This document shows, piece after piece, positions 38,242-48,891 of a stretch of DNA of 64,000 nt. The DNA is taken from contig NC_134754.1 of assembly GCF_050436995.1 (NCBI RefSeq), forward strand, positions 5,139,001 to 5,203,000. Reading direction: 5' to 3'. The DNA comes from Anticarsia gemmatalis (lineage: Eukaryota > Arthropoda > Insecta > Lepidoptera > Erebidae). Below the pieces are notes generated by a model. That model was not told where the DNA came from. It searched no databases and worked only from the letters and a program-made list of their open reading frames with translations. The position numbers were made by a program, and so were the translations under genes. How positions within the stretch are numbered: position 1 is the first letter of the stretch; the number at the start of each line of letters is the position of its first letter.

Positions 38242-39672
38242 ATGGTAAAATCGAAGGACCATTTTTGCTATTTTGCTTACGGCAGCAATTTGCTTAAGAA
38301 ACGGATTCATATCAACAATGCATCGGCTGTGTTTGTTGGAACTGGACAATTAGAAGTAAGATACATCGGCGATTATGTATACGATTTTGTGTTAGCAATA
38401 ACATGGTATATAATGATTAATGCTTCTTTAATTAATGACGTGACTTACTACGTTTGTTGAGCCTCACGTATTCATTTATCGTATGGTTAGTTTTCAACCT
38501 AGTGCCTAAGTTGTTAAACTGCCCAAAGATTTGTCATATGGCATAACGAATGTTATCTTTCATTGATAAAACCATCACTAACATTTTAGATACTGTATGA
38601 AATACAGACACTTATTTAGTCGAGCCCTATTTTAGTGACTACAGTGACGGTGCAGCGTCGTACAAGCCATCGTTCATCTATTCATCAGATCATTATGAAT
38701 TCTATTTCTAAAAAACTATTGAAATGTTTGTCAGTGATACTTAAATTTTCAAATTCACTAGCTACCACTTAGTTATTTCATTTCAATAACTTCCACCGGT
38801 CATTCAGTACCAAAATGAATAAGATATCAATCAGTACAATAGGCAAGCTAACTCGAAATTTCCTTTTCAGAACCACCAGTTAGACTTTGTGAAATACTCG
38901 GCAAACTGGCAAGGAGCTGTGGCTACTATAGTCCCGAAGGAGAATGAAAATGTATGGGGAGCTATTTGGAAAGTGCATAATGATGATCTTGCGGCTCTAG
39001 ACAGGTACTCTGATGATTTAAATATTCATTGACTTGGATTTTCTAGGAATATGACCAAGGATTTTGACGTGGACTGTGAAATATTGTGTAGGGAATTTAG
39101 TAACGAATATTTACTTTCTTTATTGGCTGTATTTAATATATGAAAGGGAAAGAAGTACCTAAAGGAAATTTAAAGGGATTGTCGCAAGAGGTTTTCTTTA
39201 GTCTCTGACAATATGCATGTAAGTTTCGTGCAATTTATTGGGACGTTGTCTAAAAATTGGCTAAATTGGCATTAATAAATAAATTTATTTACTTCATCAA
39301 TATAAGTGTGAGACAATCTAGATATGACTTATGTAGAAGTCGTGAAACTGGCATTAATGTTTCATTTAACTTTTTAATTTTAGACAAGAAGGTGTAGCAA
39401 CAAAAGCTTACTTCGCAAAAATGGTAGACATCAAAAAACCAGATGGCACTACTAGTCACTGTAGGACATACCAGCATACTTTCACTCCACCATCACTTGG
39501 ACCTGATGAGAAGCTTCCTGAAGACAGACGACCTTCCATCACGTATATCGACTGTATAGTTAAAGGAGCTATCGAATGCCATCTACCTGGGGAATACATT
39601 GAGATGTTGAAGACTATACCGAACAATGGACAGCATGCCTCTCCTGAAATACGAGAGAAACTCGATATTTAA
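38242..39672 (+). CDS. GGCT: Gamma-glutamylcyclotransferase, three exons, complete
   Basis: Exons are 38242-38355, 38871-39004 and 39384-39672, joined they encode 178 residues. The family converts gamma-glutamyl amino acids to 5-oxoproline plus the free amino acid in cytosolic glutathione turnover. Residues 10-17 read YFAYGSNL, the family's substrate-binding signature. LDRQEGV spans the exon 2/3 junction; its Glu85 aligns with the catalytic glutamate of human GGCT (Glu98). Other conserved blocks are RIHINNASAVF, WQGAVATI, VWGAIWKV and a C-terminal LPGEYIEML. Length fits the family (human 188 residues), and no signal peptide is seen, as expected. Donors are GAA|GTAAGA and ACAG|GTACTC; acceptors are TTCCTTTTCAG and TTTTAATTTTAG. 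Intron 1 is phase 0 and the second splits an Arg codon. The ATG has A at -3 and G at +4. No second copy is visible nearby. An additional upstream non-coding exon cannot be excluded. Confidence 0.93.
38356..38870 (+). other. GGCT intron 1 (515 bp)
   Basis: Starts GTAAGA and ends TTCCTTTTCAG. The reading frame of exon 1 stays open past the donor to a stop at 38458, so a naive ORF call would give a false C-terminus. The intron contains a reverse-oriented tail of the 5S-derived SINE at 38467-38563. Confidence 0.9.
38467..38563 (-). mobile_element. 5S-derived SINE tail inside GGCT intron 1
   Basis: On the + strand TTATCGTATGGTTAGT begins the copy. Its reverse complement gives GTTATGCCATATGAC, AGTTTAACAACTTAGGCAC and ACTAACCATACGATAA, the tail of the 5S-derived SINE. 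Diverged, so an old insertion. Confidence 0.62.
39005..39383 (+). other. GGCT intron 2 (379 bp)
   Basis: Starts GTACTC and ends TTTTAATTTTAG; it interrupts an Arg codon (AG|A). The intron is AT-rich with no recognised repeat inside. Confidence 0.88.
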
Positions 39673-39674
39673 GA

Positions 39675-39680
39675 AATAAA
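39675..39680 (+). terminator. Polyadenylation signal AATAAA of GGCT
   Basis: A canonical AATAAA lies two bases after the TAA stop at 39670-39672. A T-rich stretch follows from about 39696. This would give a very short 3' UTR. Later AT-rich signals could also be used. Confidence 0.6.
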
Positions 39681-39789
39681 AGGTACCTATTTAACCTTTT
39701 CTTATTGTTTTATATTTGATCAATTAAATAATATTGTTTTTTTCACAAGTTACTGTGACGTGAGTCTCTGCCCCTATCAATACATCTCT

Positions 39790-39872
39790 ATGTAGGTACT
39801 TTTTTGCAGTACATTTTAAATGACAATTTTTTGGTTACTCTATAATACCGACTGTTAAGAATCGCGCTACTG
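39790..39872. mobile_element. Palindromic MITE family, partial copy after GGCT
   Basis: TTGCAGTACATTTTAAATGA is followed by CAATTTTTTGGTTACTC and AAGAATCGCGCTACTGG, one arm of the family. It lies about 110 bp after the GGCT poly(A) signal. Confidence 0.6.
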
Positions 39873-40843
39873 GTCTTCATTTACTTTTTCGTATATATAT
39901 GCAGAGATTAAGATACAGGTCATAGTCAAAATTCCGATGTTTGCAGTTTTGTTGCTAAAAATGTTATCTTTATATCAGCTACAATGTACGTTCATAATCA
40001 AGCAACGTTTTTGTAGAATTTAGTGTTACTAATCTACTTTAGAACTTAGTGCAAACCCCAGAACGGTCCGTTGAGTGTTTACTTTGTTTCCGCGTCGAAA
40101 TTGAATTAAAACTTTTTGAAACTCCGCAAACGGTCGAACATTCGCTTGCATCCTCGTATCGTGTGCAATTACTACAAAAAAGTACCAAATTACTTTCACG
40201 GAGTTGTTTGCAAACCCTTTGGGGTGAAATTTATGCACCCTCGCGAAGCATCTATAATAAGTGTAGGTTACATGCCCCATTTGAAAGCTTCCTGTTGATT
40301 TTGAACATAAAAGATATAATCTACCGCACTGGTGTAAAATAACCGTATTTTTCCCTTTGTGTTATGATTTTGTGCGCCCTTCTGCAACGGCGGGTGCGCA
40401 TTTGATATTGTTCCGTGTAAGTTTTATTGTGTGGCTTTACAAATCACTGGAGTGGTTCTTAACTAATGTTGCAATATTTTCATTTCATAGTGGTTTGTTT
40501 TATAATGCTTTGTGCAAGGGTTGTGATTAATTTTTTTCACGTAATTATACCATTGTTTTCGATGTTACTGTGTTCGGATTTCGAACATATGATTTGGAGC
40601 TGAGACATTAATTACTAGTTTGTTTTGACTGAATTACATACTTTTGAACAGAAACCACATTCTTTAACACGCATAGCCATGTTCCGAAGGATTTTAATAA
40701 ATTAATTCCCAGACCAAAAGCTTATAAATTTCTTATGTATTGTCACCTAATTAAAGTATCGGTTTTATTATTCCCCAGACACCTCAAAAACTTTCCAGTA
40801 CTTTCTCAACAACAGTTCCACAGATTGAAATTCAAAACACCCA
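39873..40843. other. Gene-free stretch after GGCT
   Basis: Between 40029 and 40342 frames of 83 codons (minus) and 97 codons (plus) overlap almost completely in a GC-richer island. Neither resembles a known family, and overlap on both strands argues for non-coding sequence. Confidence 0.5.
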
Positions 40844-40950
40844 ATAACAGCTGGCATCAAACGCGTGCTCTATCCACTCAACACAAAATACATTTCCTAT
40901 CGTTTAGAATTCACATAACATGTGTACCACGTTGCTATCCGATTATTTAT
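40844..40950. repeat. Direct repeat, copy 1 of a diverged pair
   Basis: ATAACAGCTGGCATCAAACG, CGTGCTCTATCCACTCAACA, then TTCACATAACATGTGTACCA and CCGATTATTTA. It recurs at 41277. Sequence type not recognised. Confidence 0.75.
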
Positions 40951-41157
40951 ACTGATAAGTTATAAGGTAAGACCTAATTAAGAGTCTACCTAAGTCTTTT
41001 TCCCAAGATAGTATGAACCACTCTGCACCAATAGTTGTGTCTAAGGCGCGCGGCGTGATTGTGATTACCAGGAGATTTGTGCAGCGATGGCTGGCTGTTT
41101 GATACAGCTACTTGTATTTAGACCGAAACAAAACTAAGGATCTCTATTATTTATTTA

Positions 41158-41232
41158 TTATTCGGTCATTTCATAGATGGGTGACCGTATAGTGGTGGTT
41201 GACCACTAACCATACGATAAGAAGAAGAAGAT
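41158..41232 (+). mobile_element. 5S-derived SINE with internal deletion
   Basis: CGGTCATTTCATAGATGGG and TGACCGTATAGTGG (5S-like Box C segment) run directly into GGTTGACCACTAACCATACG and ATAAGAAGAAGAAG (tail). About 130 bp of the body is missing compared with the 11.2-kb copy. Confidence 0.72.
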
Positions 41233-41276
41233 TATACGTTAGATAAATCCACGATTCCCTACTAAGTTGTCAAACT

Positions 41277-41385
41277 ATAACAGCTGGCATCAAACGCGTG
41301 CTCTATCCACTCAACACTAAATGCATTTGGCGTACTATCGCTTATTCACATAACATGTGTACAACAGTGTTATCGGATTATTACG
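41277..41385. repeat. Direct repeat, copy 2 of a diverged pair
   Basis: Same order of blocks as 40844-40950, offset 433 bp, with clustered differences in the middle. A deleted 5S-derived SINE (41158-41232) lies between the copies. The pair may be two copies of an unnamed element or a local duplication. Confidence 0.75.
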
Positions 41386-41506
41386 TGTGAAACACTTGCA
41401 TAGAATTATGACCGTCTTAAAACCGCTCGCGGAATGCTCCTCTGTCTATAGTGACATGTGGCGCGGGCTATACGACTGTGGAGAGAGACTTTACATAAGA
41501 GTTACT

Positions 41507-41674
41507 GTACCGTGATACTCTACCACTGTCGACTATCGACAACCGGCTAGCTATCAAGAAATTGTCATTTAGGACAATCGGTTTAGCGCCTCTTGCGGGC
41601 GTCGTAGAAACTATTATTGCAGTACATTTTAAATGTCAAACTCTGTAACTCTCAAATGTGTAGAATCGCACTGC
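41507..41674. mobile_element. Palindromic MITE family, near full-length copy
   Basis: GTACCGTGATACTCTACCAC, CGACTATCGACAACCGGCTA, the centre GCGCCTCTTGCGGGCGTCG, CAGTACATTTTAAATGTCAA and TAGAATCGCACTG are in family order. The centre is in the orientation opposite to the 47.9-kb copy. Confidence 0.75.
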
Positions 41675-41779
41675 TGATGATGGTAAGTCAAAACTTCTGA
41701 ATAAGTGTCGATTACCTCGGTGTAGAACTTTGAGTTGTTTTTATTCGTTAGCTGTCACTTTATCTATTTATCTATTGGA

Positions 41780-42425
41780 TAATATATCCGACACTTATTT
41801 AAAAGCCATGAAAATATTTTTTTAATGTTGAAATATCAATTCAATAAATGCGACAAGCAAATAAAGGAATTACAATAGGAGAAAATGGGAATCATTATTA
41901 TTTTAAATAAATAAATTATTTTTAATCCCAAAGTGAATCTACTAACATTTGTTCAATTATTTTATTTAAATACAGGAACGAATTTACCAATTTTATTTCT
42001 TATATTCTCATTTCAAGAGAATACTTAAAATATTTTAAAATAAAATGATATTTTAAAATGTATCATATATTTATTTTATTTCATACCAGTGGTGCTGAAT
42101 ACGAATATACTATAAAATATATTTTTCAGATAATTTATTTGAATTAATATTTATCTAAAATAATAAATTGATTATTTTATTTTCTAGGGAAGAAATAAAA
42201 TTAAAATGTTATTACATTTTTTCTTTTAAAAATATTTAAATATTAATTACTAAGCAATCAATAAAAAGTGAAATGAAATGATTATTAAATATAAATGATT
42301 TTATTTCATTCATTTCTAAAAAATACTGAAAATAATTTAAATAAAAATACTTGTATTTTATACCTTTAATAAAATAACCAATAATTCTTAACTTCAAATT
42401 ATGGTCACAAATATAAAGATATACT
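41780..42425. repeat. AT-rich low-complexity stretch
   Basis: About 650 bp made almost wholly of A/T with recurring TTAAATAAAT and ATTTTATTT words. No open frame, hairpin of note or known element. It lies between repeat clusters. Confidence 0.7.
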
Positions 42426-42440
42426 TACTAAACAATAAAG

Positions 42441-42580
42441 CCGGTTCCACATTAGACTAGTGAAATGGAACACGAGAGTGCGGTACAAGTAATTATTGCA
42501 TAATAATGTTCGGAAGATCGCAGTATTGAGCGACGGTTCCTGTTCCGCTTCGACACCGGTCCCATTGTGCAGTACTTACA
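42441..42580. mobile_element. Unnamed repeat, copy 1 (CCGGTTCCACATTAG type)
   Basis: Contains CCGGTTCCACATTAGACTAG, then AAGTAATTATTGCATAATAA and ACGGTTCCTGTTCCGC. The same blocks occur at 43085-43220. The central TAATTATTGCATAATAATG is nearly palindromic, as in foldback MITEs. Confidence 0.6.
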
Positions 42581-42717
42581 GATTTACTTGGTTTGATAGT
42601 ATATTTCATAAATTGAGTTATTTTTTCTTAGGAATTGAACTAGCCGCTAGACATTAGCGGCTGAATAGTACGTGTTTTGAGCTTTATTTTCGGAAATTTA
42701 ATCATAGTTATAAGTGA

Positions 42718-42775
42718 ATGCCGGGAGGAGATCTTTGCCCAGCAGTGGGATATCATAATATAGCAGTGTGTTGAT
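42718..42775 (+). mobile_element. SINE 3' tail (CCCAGCAGTGGGA type)
   Basis: GGGAGGAGATCTTTGCCCAG plus CAGTGGGATA is the lepidopteran SINE/LINE tail seen fully at 63548-63730. Only about 50 bp remain. Confidence 0.62.
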
Positions 42776-43084
42776 TTAGAATTGTTTATTTATAAGGAAA
42801 TTGCGGAAGGATTTGTATTGTTAAGTTAGAAATAATTGCGTCTAAAAACGAATTACTAACTGTTACTGTTTATACCGGGGATATTCAATTAATTGAACTC
42901 AATAGATGTTAAAAATGCAATGCTTAATTGCACTTCAGCGATCGATATAAATATTTAGAAATCTTGTAGTTTAGGAAAAAAGCTACATCAATAAAATCAG
43001 ACATATAATATATATTATAACAACAAACAAGAAAATACTTGTCCATTCTACCACGAACTCATATGAGATTTAAATCATTTTCCT

Positions 43085-43220
43085 TCTAGCGGGTTCTGTT
43101 GTGCTTTTCTCAACAACATTCTGCGAAGCGTAACATTGCTGTATAAGTAATTATTACAATAATGTACGGGGAACTGTTCCGAGGATCTGTTCCGGGCGGT
43201 TCCTGTTCCTAATGTGTATA
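43085..43220. mobile_element. Unnamed repeat, copy 2
   Basis: Shares AAGTAATTATTACAATAATG and GGCGGTTCCTGTTCCTAATG with the 42.4-kb copy, and ends CTAATGTG, complementary in type to that copy's CACATTAG start. Outer boundaries uncertain. Confidence 0.58.
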
Positions 43221-43979
43221 GTGTGTATTCTGCTTAATAATATTTTGGGAGTTGCTTTGATTAAGTATTAGATTAGCATTTAGCAGAATGCAGCATGCTT
43301 TCCGTATTGTTCGTTGTGAGTTCGATTAGTAATATTAAAGACTTATGTTTATCGATTCAACTTTTCGTCATTAACTTTGACTTTTGGTTAGAACTATTTG
43401 AGATTAATAAAGTGCACATAATACCTAGCTACAGGATAAGGCTAAAACAGGATTTTACTTGATATTTTTAATATCAAAACTCAATCAAATACTTATTTTA
43501 ACAAATATCCCCAACGATTTTGTTTCGACCCGGTCAACAAACCATCAAATCCGTTCTAAGAACAAAACAGGATATAACAATTTAATGACCAGACAAACAG
43601 TCTTACGGAAGAGCCACTTGAAACGTGCAGATTTTGACACTAGCCTGATTCTTAAAGCCATAAATCTGTCCTTAAGTATGTAAGTGTAAGTTCTCAAGGC
43701 ACTCTTGAGATCCACATCTGGCGTCCACACTTAAACCCTCGTGCCCACGTGCTCATTATAAGTATGCAAAAAATAGGATTTCTTATGCCCCTTGTCTACT
43801 CCCGAAGGGATTTGCGTATTTGACCCAGTAGTTTGATAATTAATTTTTAGTTAAATACAGCTGCTTGCGTTACAGTTAAATCCATAGTGAACGCCATTAG
43901 GTGTTGAAATAAAAAAAATATTTGGAGACAGAGATAAGCCTTTACCTATGCTTACTCCATTGCCAATCGTTTTCCATTA

Positions 43980-44112
43980 TAGGTACTATCAAATAGACTT
44001 TGATATTATTTTAAGTTTAAAATGAGTTACTGCTGCACCCGCTAGAGGCGCTAGTCAGGTTTTCTTAGCTAGGCGATTGTAATCGACAGTTAAAAAAAAA
44101 AATGCGCTACAG
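43980..44112. mobile_element. Palindromic MITE family, diverged copy
   Basis: TAGGTACTATCAAATAG is followed by ATTTTAAGTTTAAAATGAG, the centre CACCCGCTAGAGGCGCTAG, and a decayed right arm ending ATGCGCTACAGG. Confidence 0.6.
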
Positions 44113-47100
44113 GGGTCTTTTTCAACTTACTTCCGACGAAACAACAGTATAAATTCATTTTTTTCGTCAATATTACTGTGCTAATGCATTGCTCGGTCAA
44201 ACGTATTTTCTTACCAACCACCAAAACTAAAAGCTCAAAACGCTCCCAGAAAATTAATCAGTAATGAAGGGTAGCAACACAAAATTGCATCCGCGTTAAT
44301 CCAGCTCTCTCTATTCCAAACTTGCTTTAAAATGTATTCGGCAACAAGATTTCTCAGCAGAGCGGGCATAACGAAATGATGCAACGTTACAAAGCGGCGT
44401 AGGGGCCCTGTAACCCTTATTACAAAGTTACATTAACTGCATGTTCAGCCTACAATGTTGTTCTGTCCAACTTGCCTATTATTTCGCTCGGAGCACGTTC
44501 AAATACGTACAGACAGCGGCGAAATATGCATACTCTATTACATTTTGGAAATAATTTTTATCATGAAAATTGAGAAATTATTAGGTGCTCAATATTATCT
44601 CAAAATTCATTTTACAATCTTTCCGTATTGTTTGTTATATTTTCGCACAAAAAAGTACGATGTTAAGTGTGTGTTTTTTTAAATTTTGGGCTTAGCCTTG
44701 TGTTTCTCATTCATCTACTATGTTTTATTAAATTTAAATTTCAATGCTCAATAACATTGTCATTTGTCTAGATAGATTTTTCGCGAATTCGTAGGCTTAG
44801 GCTTAAGATTTTAACGCAACTAATGAAATCGTGTTAAGGCATAACCGTAATTTTGGGCAAAGTTTCGTTTCTAAATCATATTTCGCGCCCAGATGATAAG
44901 AGACAATGATAAACACATATTAGATGTTGACTGTACGTAACACGTTGTTATTAGCTAGTGATGTTGTTGCCATTTATTTGTGAGTAAAGGAAGCGGGAAG
45001 CGAGTTCGGGTTACGTTGTACATTTAACTGAGAATCTATTTTGATCTGTTTTAACTGGATCGATGTGTTTGAGGTTATGTGATGTACTTTGAAGTCAGTT
45101 GCATTCACTGTTTTGTATGCCATAATTTTTTTAATAAATAATAATAAATTAAATTGTTCGGAAGAGAATTTGAAGAAGAAGCAATAATTTTCGTAATAAA
45201 ATTGCCGTTATTTTGAACGACTGCATAATGTAATCTAATCTCTCTATCGGTAATCCAAAAATTCAACGAAAATAACTAATTAACTACTTATCATCGTTTT
45301 GAGTAAACATCTGTTAATAAAAGATCAATAGCAAGTCAGATGCTAAAACATACCAATAAAGAAAATATCTGCTAACAATAAATGTATTAAAATAGATAAA
45401 GATTTAAGAAAACACAGTAAAGGCGGACTATTAGTTGTAAGACAATTACTTGGAAACTAAAGGCACATTGTAGTACAATCCCTTGTTGATGTAACTACGT
45501 AGTACGTACGCTATTAACATTATGATAAACCGTCTCCTTTGTTTGTAAACAACACTCAATACGAGCATCTTAAGTTGATACTATCCTCTCACAATACATG
45601 TACCAACTTATACAGAAGCTATTCTCTGAATAATACACTCGCAATATTGAATAAAGGATCGTACGACGAGTGAATCCATTGTTATTTTCAAAAAGTATTA
45701 TGTCAAAGCGACTCCTCGCTCCGGGGTCAATAATATTGAACTATCAAAGAATTCCCAAACACTGTTTCACCTTTAATACCCGAATTTGTATCATAGGGAC
45801 CTTTATTCGTGTCGTCGCCGATTTAAGCGCATGCCACACGTTAATACAGGCCCGAGGCGGATCTCGTAAGTACCCGTGTATCTGCAAATAATGTTGAAGT
45901 AGGTATTCCCATTATATTGGATCCTTGCCTGAGGCAGGGGAGCGTCCGGTTCTAATAAACAAGACAATATTCCAGCAACGCGATATAGACGGATGCCCGT
46001 GTTTATTCAGTCGGCCTCTGAGAGTTATACCTATTATTATTTGTCTTTAAGTGTTAGTGAAGCGGACTGTTGTCTTACAATATCTTTATCAATAGTACTG
46101 TTGTGGTACGAAGTCGTATTCCTTGTTGCCTGTTCAAACTGTTGATATTACGTTTCTACGAATCATTACGGTGTTTAAATGACTTGACTCGCTGATTGAC
46201 CTCTGCATGACTGTCAGGTACTCAATTTAGGGCATCATTTCCATCTATGACATCACCTCGATAAAACGTTACTGCTCAATAAAGCACAAAATCTCACCTG
46301 TACTAAATCGTAATATAACATTCAACAGATAGTAACCGATTCAACATAATAAAAGGAAATACGACAATGGCTCACGTCTACATATCCAATAATAATACAT
46401 TCATACAGTAAGTACAGTTCTACATAAGTAATAAAAGTACGATATCAAAGGATTTCGAGTTCTTTATGTGTCGCTATATTGTGAATCGCTACTTCTTTTG
46501 TGTTACGTGAATTTTGCAAATTCATAAATATCTACACACAATCGTTAAACTCGTAATACGAGGGAATGTTTCGTGGAATATCCTGTACGTCTTTTGTGAA
46601 AATTTAGACAATAACGCGCCAACAACTTTGTGTTCTAATTGGTTTTTGATTCCTTATTATTTGGGAAAAATGTCGTTTGTGAATCGTCATAGAATGTGTT
46701 TTTCTGAAAAATCCTTTACTGACCGATTCGGAGAAACATATTTGATAGATATCAATTGAATCTGAATATGAGGCTTTCAATATTGTATGAATTTTTCAAG
46801 GAAATGAGGGAAAAAGACATCATACTAAACATTAAAATCCAAATGATATATGGATCGGTTCGCTATAATTAATACCCTCCTAGATTTTAGAATTTTTCCT
46901 TTAAAGTACGTTTATCAGAAATAAGGGCAGAACTTGGTGAATCTAGTATCCCTTAAGCGAGAAAGTCACAAAAAGGTTCCTTTTCTTCTCTTCACATGAA
47001 CGTCCTTGCGAGATAAATCACAAAAATGTTACCGGTTGGTAGTTAAGAAAACAACTTTGTATCAAAACTTGCATTTCTTAAACATGTTAATCATAATTAT

Positions 47101-47814
47101 GAGTGTTTGTTCACGCTGAAACAAAACAAGACAGTTACAATAAAGATATTGGCCGCCGGCTAATACCGCGCAGTTGTTTTAGACGAGGCGTAAGACATGA
47201 GCTATAGCGTGGGCGGGTACGGAAGAAAGAAAATCGATTACTTTTCTGTAAATAGTAGTAAATACTATATTATATATTTATTTTTAAAATAAGTTATTGA
47301 GTGATAATGTCTGATGTTCTCCTGATCCGCTGACGCATAAATCTGGTAGAGATTTATAGGTGTTGCATAATTCAGAGCCTGATTATTTACTTACTATAAT
47401 AGCGACTTGCTAACAGATACGATAAATTGTTTTTTATATCAAATTACAATTAGTAAACCTATCAAATATGAAACAATAATTAAACTAAGGAAAAAATATT
47501 TTTTACTAATATTAACATTGTGCCGTATTTAAGTCAAAATCGCTCATCTAATAAAATATGTTCAAAGGCTTACATTTCAAATTCCATTCCGCCATGAAGG
47601 CCAATGGCTTTCGTAATGATTACTTCAATTATATTTTTATAACTCCAACCATAACGGAACTGATCCATTTGTACATTCTTAATTGATAGTAACGACAGGT
47701 AATAATGACCGCTGTAAAATGAATGATGATTAAATTTTTATTAACTTTTCTGTGTCATCGACAGCTGAGGATAGATCAATTGTAGCAATTTACTGAAGAC
47801 ATATTTGTAATTCA
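44113..47814. other. Gene-free stretch
   Basis: GC-richer islands at about 44260-44430 and 45690-45890 in AT-rich DNA. The 73-codon frame at 45670-45891 has no recognisable domain. No repeat recognised. Confidence 0.5.
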
Positions 47815-48225
47815 TTCATTCATCGTATAGTTAGAGGTCAACCCAGTATCAAACTTGTTCACGTCGCTCGAAAGCTTTTGACATGGCTTAACAAGTATTG
47901 TCTTCTACCGGGACCGACTTTTTACGTATTCACCGAAGCAGGAAGATGCTTAGTACCCCGATTCTTTACAATCGATGCTATCGAGGATCGAAAATTTGAC
48001 CTTTAAAATGTACTGTAAAAATAGTTCCCACAGCGTCCGCTGGAGGCGCTGATCCGATTTTTATTCAAAATTTCACTAAAGCTAATCTATTGTCAATAGT
48101 GGCAAAGAATCGCGCTACAGCTCAAATATCATTATGCGGCCACCTATACCCAGCTAAGGTTGTTTAACCCATAGATCGTTTACCAACCGGTGAGCGGAAC
48201 CAGCTATGAGGGCTTCATATTTCAA
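47815..48225 (-). mobile_element. 5S-derived SINE interrupted by a palindromic MITE
   Basis: The minus strand reads GCTCACCGGTTGGTAAACG, GGTTAAACAACC and TAGGTGGCCGCAT (diverged 5S-like head, 48225-48130). After the MITE it continues TGCTTCGGTGAATACG, AAAAAGTCGGTCCCGG and GGTTGACCTCTAACTATACG (47945-47815). The two halves are collinear with the 11.2-kb copy, so the MITE inserted later. Confidence 0.72.
47948..48120. mobile_element. Palindromic MITE family, copy inside a 5S-derived SINE
   Basis: Reads ACCCCGATTCTTTACAATC, AAATTTGACCTTTAAAATG, TACTGTAAAAATAGTTCCCA, centre GCTGGAGGCGCTGATCCGAT, then AAGAATCGCGCTACAG. It splits the 5S-derived SINE at 47815-48225. Confidence 0.75.
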
Positions 48226-48505
48226 TTATGAGCATTTTTTTCTAAGATGTATGCACACCTACTAATTATGTTGTGTACACATCTGCTAGGCAGGTGATAA
48301 GCACCTTGACAAAATGAATTGCATAGGTTGCAGATACTTAAATACCCATCTAAAACAGTTACGACTATAGAATTACTAGAATTAACAAAGTTGTGTAGTT
48401 AAAAGTACAAACAGGATAAAGGCAGATGTATGCTTCTGCCAAACCGGTAATAAGAGTCTAATGAAATCTCGACCCTATTTCAAAGACATAACTTATTATA
48501 CTTCC

Positions 48506-48690
48506 CTGTAGCGCAATTTTCTACCACTAGGTATCTACAACCGAAAATCGGCTAGATTTCGAAAAATTTCTTATGAAAACCTGAGCAGCGCCCCAAGCGT
48601 GTGCCGCAAGAACTATTTCTTAAGTACATTTTAAATGTCATGATTATGATTAGGACCGGCTATACACTACACTATAGAATCACACTACAG
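48506..48690. mobile_element. Palindromic MITE family, full-length copy
   Basis: The outer end CTGTAGCGCAATTTTCTACC at 48506 is answered by GAATCACACTACAG at 48690, which defines the terminal inverted repeats. The interior has ACCGAAAATCGGCTAGATTT, GCAGCGCCCCAAGCGTG and TAAGTACATTTTAAATGTCA. Confidence 0.75.
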
Positions 48691-48767
48691 GCCATCAGTG
48701 ATATGAAATATTGACCCTTTATCAAACGAAATTATAATTTTATACAATATTTAATACAACCCCTTAT

Positions 48768-48891
48768 TTGTACGCGATTTTCTACCACTATTGACTGCAA
48801 GAGAATGTTGCAGCATCTATTTATTTCGTATATTCTAAATGTCAAATTATCGATACTCGATAGTACCATCTATAGAAAAACGTGCTATGTA
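48768..48891. mobile_element. Palindromic MITE family, short copy
   Basis: GTACGCGATTTTCTACCACT, then TATTCTAAATGTCAAATTAT, CGATAGTACCATC and AAAAACGTGCTATG. The central GCGCC block is reduced. It lies only 78 bp from the preceding copy. Confidence 0.65.

Noticed and set aside
38356..38460. Open frame continuing past GGCT exon 1
   Set aside because: The family homology stops at the GTAAGA donor and resumes at 38871, so these codons are intron.
40029..40342. Overlapping frames on both strands after GGCT
   Set aside because: Neither has a recognisable motif; mutual overlap suggests absence of stops through base composition.
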